IMG/VR virus record: IMGVR_UViG_3300032084_002128
Span: 1 to 35,254 of that record
DNA: 35,254 bases
Reading direction: 5' to 3' (one strand)
From: a virus
Under the pieces are notes generated by a model that saw only the letters and a list, made by a program, of their open reading frames with translations, did not search any database and was not told the DNA's origin. Within the stretch, counting starts at the first letter, position 1. Each line of letters begins with the position of its first letter. The position numbers were made by a program, and so were the translations under genes. Shown here piece after piece: positions 23,970 through 29,608 of this stretch.

Positions 23970-24222
23970 TGTTCTCTTTCTTTTTTCTATGGTATCTCTC
24001 CAAGTTCTTCCTTCTTATTTCTTCTTTGTTCTTTTCATAATAGATCTTGAACCTCTCTCTGTCCTTCTTCTTCTTTTCTTCTGCATATTCAGGGTCCTCC
24101 ATCCTCTTCTCAAGGGCTTCCTTGACCTTATCCTTGTTGTTCTTGTTCCATTTGGCAGAGGCTTTGATATAGGCTTCTCTGTGCTTCTGATAGAACTCCT
24201 TGCTGTAAGTACTTCCACTCAT
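23947..24222 (-). CDS. Lysine-rich repeat protein C
   Basis: 91 aa with repeats EFYQKHREAYIKASAKW, NKNNKDKVKEALEKRMEDPEY and IYYEKNKEEIRRKNLERYHRKK. The same repeat style as proteins A and B. It lacks any nuclease motif. The low complexity invites slippage and recombination between the three genes. Confidence 0.6.
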   Translation of the reverse strand: MSGSTYSKEFYQKHREAYIKASAKWNKNNKDKVKEALEKRMEDPEYAEEKKKKDRERFKIYYEKNKEEIRRKNLERYHRKKKENNDNEREE

Positions 24223-24266
24223 CTTTCTCTCTATTTGCTCTCATCCCCATTTGAGTTTGTTTGATC

Positions 24267-24389
24267 TTAATTTTCTTCTCTCTCTTTTTCTTCTTCTTTG
24301 AACAGGCTGTTGAGCAGTTCTTGTTGCTCTTCTTTGCTGATCCAGTCCATGCAGCAAATTATCTGCTCGTATCTCTGTCTTGTTGTCAT
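24267..24389 (-). CDS. Small protein, unknown
   Basis: 40 aa: MTTRQRYEQIICCMDWISKE then an acidic/basic helix. ATGA overlap with the upstream gene supports it. Confidence 0.6.
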   Translation of the reverse strand: MTTRQRYEQIICCMDWISKEEQQELLNSLFKEEEKEREEN

Positions 24390-24706
24390 TTCTTCTTCTT
24401 CATTGGTCCGTTGACATATCGCTGGACAAGTCTCTTGGTCAAGTCAACAGGTGATGGTTTCTCTTTCTTCTGTTCTTGGAACTCTTCCAAGATCCTCTTC
24501 TCTTCACTCTCTTTGCTTTGAAGAAGGAACTTGAGCCTGTCCTGCACTGTCTTTAGTTCTTTGCATGAGGAGCAGTTCTCATTGATGAATGCATTCTGCT
24601 TCATATATCTTCTTGCAGCGTTCTGAATGGCAACCCTGCATTCATTGGTGCCCCACTGACAATTGATGGCAGATCTGAGTTCTTTTATTTCGTCTTGCAG
24701 TGTCAT
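24386..24706 (-). CDS. Helical protein with CxxC
   Basis: 106 aa from the ATG at 24706, which overlaps the upstream stop by ATGA; an earlier start at 24775 would overlap by 73 bp and is less likely. It has four cysteines (INCQWGTNEC; NENCSSCKEL) and a Lys-rich C-terminus (PMKKKK). Possible zinc-binding helical hairpin. Unknown function. Confidence 0.6.
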   Translation of the reverse strand: MTLQDEIKELRSAINCQWGTNECRVAIQNAARRYMKQNAFINENCSSCKELKTVQDRLKFLLQSKESEEKRILEEFQEQKKEKPSPVDLTKRLVQRYVNGPMKKKK

Positions 24707-24963
24707 TCCTCTTCTTCTTTTTTCAATTCTTCTCTCCAACTGTGCATCTTGGCTGTCACTGTCCAACGAAGACATTGCTTATAAGCTTCAAGTCCTTGAC
24801 AACTGTTGCAGTACTGTCCTGTGAACTGTGGGTCCATGATCTGCTGATAGAACATGACCAACTCTGCCTTGTCTTCTTCGCTTGTCTTTCTTCTCATCAA
24901 GGACAGGAGTTGGTCCAACTGTTCTGTGCTTTCTGGCTTTCCATATGGGTCTGGGCACTTCAT
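24703..24963 (-). CDS. Small Cys-containing protein, unknown
   Basis: 86 aa. A helical stretch (ESTEQLDQLLSLMRRKTSEEDKAE) precedes YCNSCQGLEAYKQCLRW. The Cys spacing (C-x2-C-x8-C) may bind metal. Both ends overlap neighbours by ATGA. Confidence 0.65.
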   Translation of the reverse strand: MKCPDPYGKPESTEQLDQLLSLMRRKTSEEDKAELVMFYQQIMDPQFTGQYCNSCQGLEAYKQCLRWTVTAKMHSWREELKKEEEE

Positions 24964-25253
24964 ATCTTATTCCCTGCATTTGTTGCTGACCCTATCACCC
25001 AAGCAACAAAGGCTACTTGGGCTGCCAGTAGGAAGTCCATTGTCAGGATCCATGTTATATGGAATGAGGAACACTTGAAGCAGTTGGTGATCATATCCCA
25101 TGCAAGTCTTGATGCACTGATGAAGCTTCCACCCTTGTAGTTCTGATGGATGAGTCTTGCGGCAAATGCAAAATCTTGAATGGACCATATCATGAAGGCA
25201 ATTGCTAATGCCTCTAGGATGCTCGTTGACTCTATGATAGGTTGTATTGTCAT
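24960..25253 (-). CDS. Small membrane protein, possible holin
   Basis: 97 aa, with two or three membrane helices: ILEALAIAFMIWSIQDFAFAARL (about 12-34), and ITWILTMDFLLAAQVAFVAWVIGSAT (about 66-91). The loop between has FKCSSFHITW, resembling the C-x-x-C...W motif of the DUF1360 family. First gene of the cassette, 13 nt past its promoter. A holin is one plausible reading given the spanin-like gene nearby, but no endolysin is seen here. Confidence 0.6.
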   Translation of the reverse strand: MTIQPIIESTSILEALAIAFMIWSIQDFAFAARLIHQNYKGGSFISASRLAWDMITNCFKCSSFHITWILTMDFLLAAQVAFVAWVIGSATNAGNKI

Positions 25254-25266
25254 TTTATACTTTAAT

Positions 25267-25275
25267 CATAAATAG
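25267..25275 (-). promoter_or_regulatory. Early promoter for the 25253-19866 cassette
   Basis: Minus strand CTATTTATG after CATTTTCCTC, and ATG follows in 13 nt. The bases after the core (ATTAAAGTATA) match those at the site 25826, suggesting duplication. Confidence 0.55.
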
Positions 25276-25297
25276 GAGGAAAATGAAGAGTTGGAGA

Positions 25298-25338
25298 AAA
25301 AAGTCAAAAGAAAAGCCCCATCCACTTGGAATGAGGCT
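25298..25338 (-). terminator. Intrinsic terminator after 25387 gene
   Basis: Minus strand: AGCCTCATTCC pairs with GGATGGGGCT (one bulge, one G-U), then TTTTCTTTTGACTTTTTT. It insulates the next cassette promoter. Confidence 0.65.
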
Positions 25339-25386
25339 CTCTCGATAGTTGGAAGACCTGAAAGAAGACCAACTGTCAATATCTCG

Positions 25387-25695
25387 TTACTGGGTACACC
25401 AAGCCTTCCTCTCTCTGGGTATATCTATAGGAGTAGGATATACTTGAGGTATGCAGAATGGCTTGTATCTGCTGAGTAGAATGTGTTTCACACATCCTCC
25501 ATGCACCTTTTTTGGCCCCTCTGGGTTGTTGATGATATCCAAGTTCCTATTCTCTTCTTCATCCAACCTGCATCTTTTATCGAATGCAGCTAGGCAAGAC
25601 CTTATAATTTCAATCCCAACGGATCGCCAGTTTCTTGTGCGACAAGGACGCTTGGTCGGTCCCTCTCTGCCGCTTTCAGGTCTTTTTGGGTTCAT
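25387..25695 (-). CDS. Hypothetical protein with charged, Cys-containing sequence
   Basis: 102 aa: NWRSVGIEIIRSCLAAFDKRCRLDEEENRN, then PKKVHGGCVKHILLSRYKPFCIP. Four cysteines with His nearby may bind metal. No family recognised. The frame stays open 130 bp upstream to the promoter but lacks a start codon there; a short upstream frame ends with an ATGA overlap on this ATG. Followed by a good terminator. Confidence 0.5.
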   Translation of the reverse strand: MNPKRPESGREGPTKRPCRTRNWRSVGIEIIRSCLAAFDKRCRLDEEENRNLDIINNPEGPKKVHGGCVKHILLSRYKPFCIPQVYPTPIDIPRERKAWCTQ

Positions 25696-25748
25696 GTTCC
25701 TCCTTTCCTTTGATTTTTTCCAGCAGTGGAAAGTCCAACTTCTGCCAT
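25692..25748 (-). CDS. Possible 18-aa upstream peptide
   Basis: MAEVGLSTAGKNQRKGGT, with ATGA overlap to the next gene. A purine-rich GAGAG lies just upstream. Its small size makes coding status uncertain; it could regulate translation of 25387. Confidence 0.3.
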   Translation of the reverse strand: MAEVGLSTAGKNQRKGGT

Positions 25749-25825
25749 CTCTCTTTTTGTCTTCCAGTTGAGAGCCAAGAACTGCAATTCCTAATCCTAT
25801 TTCACTAAATCCTGTACACTTTAAT

Positions 25826-25834
25826 TCTAAATAG
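25826..25834 (-). promoter_or_regulatory. Early-type promoter core, 25692-25387 unit
   Basis: CTATTTAGA after GATTTTCTGA, followed by ATTAAAGTGTA as at 25267. The leader to the first ATG is about 80 nt. Confidence 0.45.
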
Positions 25835-25898
25835 TCAGAAAATCAAATCTCAGAGCAAATTGTCAAAAGAAAAAGGAGAGAGAAGCTTCCCATTCTGT

Positions 25899-25907
25899 CT
25901 ATTTATA
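25899..25907 (+). promoter_or_regulatory. Early promoter, nearly leaderless
   Basis: CTATTTATA after CATTCTGT. The ATG at 25911 lies four bases past the core, so the mRNA would be leaderless or nearly so. Confidence 0.5.
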
Positions 25908-25910
25908 GGC

Positions 25911-26354
25911 ATGAGAGTCTTCTTGACCACCTTATTTGTCACATTTTGCGTTGCACTATTTGCGCAATACGACCTGCCCAAGCTTATGGTCCTTGATGGG
26001 GACTCTGTTGCAGTTATGTCAAAGCATAGATTTAAGCAACTCACAGCAGACTTTGCATACTTCCAGACATCAGACAGCATCCTTGTAGAGATAGAGGCTC
26101 AGATGGCCTTATATGAGGAGGAAATAGCACAAATGGACTCCATTGACACCAAGCAAAGCAAGCAGATCCAATTGTTGAAGAAGACCATCAAATCCATGGA
26201 GGAGATCAGGACCAATGATCAGGAAGCTATGGCGTTGAAGGATGACTATATATCTGAGTTGAAGAAGGAGTTGAGGCGTATCCGTTGGAAGGTTGTTGTG
26301 TTAACCACTGTTGTTGTGATAGAAGGGGTTGTGATCTTGGCTTTGGCCTTATAA
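25911..26354 (+). CDS. Spanin-like protein: signal peptide, coiled coil, C-terminal membrane helix
   Basis: 147 aa. N-terminal signal peptide MRVFLTTLFVTFCVALFAQ, a coiled coil with Leu/Ile heptads at about 57-118, and a C-terminal hydrophobic helix WKVVVLTTVVVIEGVVILALAL. The layout suits an envelope-spanning lysis protein; the C-terminal anchor is not the usual inner spanin N-terminal anchor, so another envelope role is possible. The TTG start at 25860 is rejected because it would translate through the promoter. It converges with 26349-26519, overlapping it by six bases. Confidence 0.6.
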   Translation: MRVFLTTLFVTFCVALFAQYDLPKLMVLDGDSVAVMSKHRFKQLTADFAYFQTSDSILVEIEAQMALYEEEIAQMDSIDTKQSKQIQLLKKTIKSMEEIRTNDQEAMALKDDYISELKKELRRIRWKVVVLTTVVVIEGVVILALAL

Positions 26355-26519
26355 TAGGTCCTTGAGGAACCTGTCCATGTCCCCAGCTTCATCCACCAAC
26401 TTATCTTGACGATCCTCTATCCTTGCTTTTTTTCTATTGCGGATCCTCTCTCTTTTTTCTTTGAGTTTCCTTTCTTCTTCTTTTTTCTTGTATTGTTTGA
26501 GGATGTGTTCGTTCTTCAT
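26349..26519 (-). CDS. Small basic coiled-coil protein
   Basis: 56 aa, not in long-ORF tracks: MKNEHILKQYKKKEEERK, about 60 % charged, then an acidic end (DEAGDMDRFLKDLL). It lies head-on to the spanin-like gene with a six-base overlap. Its upstream neighbour is the terminator at 26577, so it probably has its own promoter or relies on read-through. Function unknown. Confidence 0.5.
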   Translation of the reverse strand: MKNEHILKQYKKKEEERKLKEKRERIRNRKKARIEDRQDKLVDEAGDMDRFLKDLL

Positions 26520-26576
26520 AATTCAAAGTTCTGGCATTTGGCCTGTTGTTGTTGTTGCTTTTTATCAACATAAAAA

Positions 26577-26613
26577 ATCCAGTGTGCCTCTCTCATGGAC
26601 AGACACACTGGAT
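26577..26613 (-). terminator. Intrinsic terminator downstream of TnpB
   Basis: A perfect 10-bp stem: ATCCAGTGTG (minus strand from 26613) with CACACTGGAT, 17-nt loop, then six T. Confidence 0.85.
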
Positions 26614-26615
26614 CA

Positions 26616-26726
26616 TCATACTTTTGTGGCCTTGATCTTCTCGATCATCAAGAGTTCACTGCCTTCTTCACTCTGTTGGTTGGAACGGCTCCCTCTCTTT
26701 CTATTTTGGATCAGGCTGCAACCCAC
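26616..26726 (-). CDS. Possible 36-aa protein or RNA downstream of TnpB
   Basis: A GTG at 26726, 22 nt past an early-type core, opens 36 codons (start VGCSLIQNRKRGSRSNQQ, end MIEKIKATKV), with the stop touching the terminator stem. Composition looks like protein. The alternative is that this 170-nt stretch, right after the TnpB stop, is the scaffold of a TnpB guide RNA. An earlier ATG at 26737 gives only eight codons. Confidence 0.35.
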   Translation of the reverse strand: MGCSLIQNRKRGSRSNQQSEEGSELLMIEKIKATKV

Positions 26727-26747
26727 AACCAGATCATATTCTTCTTA

Positions 26748-26756
26748 AATAAATAG
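26748..26756 (-). promoter_or_regulatory. Early-type promoter between TnpB stop and terminator
   Basis: Minus strand CTATTTATT after TTTTTCTGT, 30 bp past the TnpB stop. It would give an RNA of about 170 nt ending at 26577. Confidence 0.5.
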
Positions 26757-26785
26757 ACAGAAAAAGAAAAAAAGAGAGAGAAATT

Positions 26786-27814
26786 TCAGATCAGATCCTC
26801 TAGGTTCTTTGAGGCATTGAGATCTCTGTGGAGCACTGTATTGCATGAGGGACATTCCCATTGCCTTTGGGACAACTTGAGGTCCTTGTTGACCTCTCCA
26901 CAACTGTTGCACTTCTTCGATGATGGGAACCATCTATCTGCTTTGACAAGTCTCCTTCCATGGAATGCTGCCTTCTCTGCCAGTTGCTTGAAGAACTTCC
27001 CAAGACCTGCACTTCTGAGTGACAATTTCATTCCACCTGCACTGATCATCTGCTTCAAGTCCAAGTCCTCTACTGCGATGGCATCGAACTCCTGCACCAT
27101 ATAGGTAGAGATCTTGTGCAATCGGTCATGTCTTCTATTGTGGATCCTGATGGCAAGCCTACTCATCTTGTCCAATATCTTCTTGGCCTTTGCTGTATTC
27201 TGATCCAGCTTGTGCAGTTGTCCATAATAGAAGGACATCTTCTTTTGGATCTTCTCCAACTGCCTGTCATTGGAGATCTTCTTCCCAGTGGAGAGGGTTG
27301 CAAAGTCCTTGAGTCCCACATCAATTCCAACCTTCTTTCCAGTGCGCTCCAATTGATCCCCAGATGTGGAGCAGTAGATGCATATGAAGTACTTGTTGTT
27401 CTGCTTTGTGATCTTGGCAAATCTGACATTGCCTTTGATGGGCCTGTGCATGTTCATCTTGATGGGCTTCTTGAGTCCATAGAAGAACACCCTCTGATCT
27501 TCGATGGTGATCTTTGGGACGTTCATGGTCTGCTTGTTCTTGTTTGCCATGAATGCCATATCCTTCCTTCGTAGGTTGGACTTGAGGATCTTGAGTGATC
27601 CCTCAAGTATGGTTGTTGGGATCTTCCTTAACCACTTGTATTTGTCGGTTAGTTGTGGAAGGTCTTTGCTTGCTTTGTTGATATCGAAGAATTGGCCCTT
27701 CTTGACCTTTGCCATATGATGATTGAAGACCTTCCTGTTGCCATGGAAGCACAGGTCCAATGTCCTCTTTTGTTCTTTAGATGGAAGGAGTTGATATTTG
27801 AATGTGATCCACAT
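26786..27814 (-). CDS. tnpB: TnpB (IS200/IS605 OrfB) RNA-guided nuclease, RuvC intact
   Basis: 342 aa from the ATG at 27814 (MWITFKYQLLP). RuvC residues are all present: D165 in GIDVGLKDFA, E249 in AIAVEDLD, D331 in HRDLNASKN. A Cys4 zinc knuckle (C302, C305, C321, C324) lies between the last two. The N-terminal part resembles the usual helical/WED region. No TnpA and no element end is visible: the start codon shares one base with the stop of the upstream sigma-like gene (TGATG), so the gene sits in a phage operon. TnpB cleaves DNA guided by an RNA from its 3' end; here the phage may have adopted it. A recent insertion is unlikely from the exact overlap. Confidence 0.93.
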   Translation of the reverse strand: MWITFKYQLLPSKEQKRTLDLCFHGNRKVFNHHMAKVKKGQFFDINKASKDLPQLTDKYKWLRKIPTTILEGSLKILKSNLRRKDMAFMANKNKQTMNVPKITIEDQRVFFYGLKKPIKMNMHRPIKGNVRFAKITKQNNKYFICIYCSTSGDQLERTGKKVGIDVGLKDFATLSTGKKISNDRQLEKIQKKMSFYYGQLHKLDQNTAKAKKILDKMSRLAIRIHNRRHDRLHKISTYMVQEFDAIAVEDLDLKQMISAGGMKLSLRSAGLGKFFKQLAEKAAFHGRRLVKADRWFPSSKKCNSCGEVNKDLKLSQRQWECPSCNTVLHRDLNASKNLEDLI

Positions 27815-28518
27815 CAGTAATCCCAGATATTTGGTGGTTCCTGTCCGAACATCAGAGGGTAGTTCTTCACAATGATCTCCTCTACTCTTTTGACAGTGGC
27901 ACATATGGTGGACCTTGGAATGGTGGTCTTCTCGTGGATCTGATCATATGTGGGGAACTTCCCATTAGTGCCCCATGGTTGCTTCTTGAACCAATTGAAT
28001 CTGTATATGGCATACAGTTGAGCCTCCCACCAATGACAATGGGTCAACAATAGCTGATCCAAGTTCTCTCTGAATTTGACCACCTCTTCCTTTCTGGTTG
28101 GCTCATCAGGTTCTGTTATTGAATAGAAGGGTGTCTTGAATTCGGTCTGTGCAGTGGTCTTCTCAAGATATCGTTCAAAGAGCCTGTACCACTTGCTGTC
28201 ACCAAATTTGAATTGTCTTTCACACATGGTCCAGATGAATGCTCTGAACTCATGGTTCCTCTTGTTGAATAGATTGAGGATGGTCTTTGTCTTTCTTCCA
28301 GATTCCAAGACCTCTCCTACAAGGAAGGCCAATGCATCATCTTTAAGTGTTCTGTATTTGAGAGAATTGTCGATCATGTCTGAGAAGATGTTCCACTTGT
28401 CCTCATATATGATCATGGCAATCTCATCAATGGTTGCTGCTGTTGCTGCTGCTAGTTGTTGATTCCTCCAACTATCATCAAATGAAGTGGTCCCTGTTAT
28501 TTGCATGAAAGCCTCCAT
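27814..28518 (-). CDS. Phage sigma-70-like factor
   Basis: 234 aa. The middle has a region-2-like helix set (DEIAMIIYEDKWNIFSDM; LFNKRNHEFRAFIWTMCERQFKF) and the end has a region-4-like helix-turn-helix (HWWEAQLYAIYRFNWFKK; TYDQIHEKTTIPRSTICATVKRVEEIIVKNY, with the 'IP-S-I---V' recognition helix). This layout matches sigma-like proteins found in many Bacteroidota phages by memory. It likely directs host RNA polymerase to phage promoters. The gene overlaps its neighbours on both sides by 22 and 1 bases. The call is by pattern, not by search. Confidence 0.6.
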   Translation of the reverse strand: MEAFMQITGTTSFDDSWRNQQLAAATAATIDEIAMIIYEDKWNIFSDMIDNSLKYRTLKDDALAFLVGEVLESGRKTKTILNLFNKRNHEFRAFIWTMCERQFKFGDSKWYRLFERYLEKTTAQTEFKTPFYSITEPDEPTRKEEVVKFRENLDQLLLTHCHWWEAQLYAIYRFNWFKKQPWGTNGKFPTYDQIHEKTTIPRSTICATVKRVEEIIVKNYPLMFGQEPPNIWDY

Positions 28519-28997
28519 TGTCCTTCTCTGATGTATTTGTTGTATTTCAGGAAAAGGGGCACAATGGATTCATAGAAGAATTGTCCACCGTCAAAGCCTC
28601 TGTGATAGGACTCTGCAACATTCCAAGTGAAGTTGATCATGGCTTTCAAGATCTTGTCTGCCAGTTCATATTGCTCTTTGGATACGAACACTGCCAAGGC
28701 ATAGAAGCCTTGGTCATATAGTCCTATCATCTTCTTGAAGAGTTTGACCATTATTGGCTCTTTGTCTTTCAGGTAGTTGTCAAATCCAACCACGTCTGTG
28801 ATCTGGATATCCTCTATCTCTGCCTGATCTTTGAATGAGTCTGATACTCTTGTTGCTGTGATCAATGTGAGAGGGAAGAATTCAGCCTCCTGTCTGAGCC
28901 TTTGCTTGGGATCTGTTCTGTTCAACAGATCTTGAATGCTCAGTTCTATCAGTGCTTTTTTAGTTTCTATGTCCACTATATCTTTCAAATTCCACAT
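28497..28997 (-). CDS. Unknown protein upstream of sigma-like factor
   Basis: 166 aa, largely helical, soluble. Noticeable parts are DLLNRTDPKQRLRQEAEFFPL, TDVVGFDNYLKDKEPIMVKLFKKMIGLYDQGFYALAVFVSKEQ and FTWNVAESYHRGFDGG. No motif recognised. First full gene after the promoter at 29076; a 29-codon frame precedes it. It overlaps the sigma-like gene by 22 bp. Candidate partner or anti-sigma by position only. Confidence 0.65.
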   Translation of the reverse strand: MWNLKDIVDIETKKALIELSIQDLLNRTDPKQRLRQEAEFFPLTLITATRVSDSFKDQAEIEDIQITDVVGFDNYLKDKEPIMVKLFKKMIGLYDQGFYALAVFVSKEQYELADKILKAMINFTWNVAESYHRGFDGGQFFYESIVPLFLKYNKYIREGQWRLSCK

Positions 28998-29074
28998 GTC
29001 CCTTTGTTCCTATTCAGGTCCCTATTCCTAAATATTGAAGACTTCCAGTGGTGTTGTTGGTTTGGAAGCCTCAT
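28985..29074 (-). CDS. Possible leaderless 29-aa peptide
   Basis: An ATG one base past the promoter core opens MRLPNQQHHWKSSIFRNR and ends 13 bases inside the next gene. The same leaderless spacing occurs at 25911. Coding status is uncertain. Confidence 0.3.
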   Translation of the reverse strand: MRLPNQQHHWKSSIFRNRDLNRNKGTCGI

Positions 29075-29075
29075 G

Positions 29076-29084
29076 AATAAATAG
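29076..29084 (-). promoter_or_regulatory. Early promoter for sigma/TnpB operon
   Basis: Minus strand CTATTTATT after TTTTTTCCAC. It is back to back with the 69-bp repeat that precedes the HTH gene. Confidence 0.55.
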
Positions 29085-29100
29085 GTGGAAAAAAGAAAGC

Positions 29101-29169
29101 CTCCATCTGTCCACACTTTTCTGTGGATAAAAAGCGATAACAGCGGACGAAAGGATGCCAGAACTTTGT
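29101..29169 (+). repeat. 69-bp direct repeat, copy B
   Basis: Matches 16936-17004 at 67 of 69 bases (differences GT/AC at 29147-29148). It contains the DnaA box TGTGGATAA at 29122-29130, the TCCACA/TGTGGA dyad and the start of the HTH gene. It is the probable regulatory region of that gene. Confidence 0.9.
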
Positions 29170-29604
29170 CCTATGGACGATCTAAGGACCACGCTGCAAG
29201 GCATATATGATGAGTTGGGAAGTCTTTCCCATGAAGATGATATGAAGGCAGGTCTTGTGAAGGCACATAGCTTCTGGCAAGACCTCAAGACCATCAATAG
29301 ACTAAGGCAGTTGGAAGACTTGACACAACCCCAAGATCAAGTTGTCGTGATCGAAGAATTGGAAGACCACCTTGATTTCAATCAGGTCCTTTCCATTGTG
29401 TCATTTGGAAAGAGTACTCTGAGGAACTATATCAAGGATGGTCTTTTGGTTTACAAGGAAAAGAGAGGGGGAAGAAGCAAGCATCTATACTCCAAGGAAG
29501 AAGTCTTGGTCCTTGACGATCAATACAAGGCACAGCAGAGAAAGAGGTACAAAAAGAAAGGGACCCCCTCTCAGAAGTCCCTTGCTCTTGTTGATCACCT
29601 CTGA
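29155..29604 (+). CDS. Helix-turn-helix protein, excisionase- or repressor-like
   Basis: 149 aa. Residues 76-125 (FNQVLSIVSFGKSTLRNYIKDGLL, then GRSKHLYSKEEVLVL) form a MerR/excisionase-type winged helix ('S-TLR-YI-DGLL---K--G--++Y---E') as in Bacteroidota HTH_17-like regulators next to integrases. The N-terminal half is helical, and the C-terminus basic (KAQQRKRYKKKGTP). It is convergent with the integrase, separated by four bases, and its start lies in a repeat with an operator-like dyad. Excision control or lysogeny regulation are likely roles. Confidence 0.65.
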   Translation: MPELCPMDDLRTTLQGIYDELGSLSHEDDMKAGLVKAHSFWQDLKTINRLRQLEDLTQPQDQVVVIEELEDHLDFNQVLSIVSFGKSTLRNYIKDGLLVYKEKRGGRSKHLYSKEEVLVLDDQYKAQQRKRYKKKGTPSQKSLALVDHL

Positions 29605-29608
29605 TCTA

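Noticed and set aside
22464-24222. CRISPR-like array
   Set aside because: The repeats are in coding sequence, irregular in length and without spacers.
25860-25910. TTG start for the spanin-like gene
   Set aside because: It would translate the promoter core and put 17 residues before an otherwise perfect signal peptide.
27815-27904. 30-residue N-terminal extension of TnpB
   Set aside because: It lies entirely inside the sigma-like gene in another frame; the TnpB family begins like MWITFKYQLLP.
29028-29297. 89-aa minus ORF over the HTH gene start
   Set aside because: Antisense to the HTH gene and spans the duplicated repeat and a promoter.
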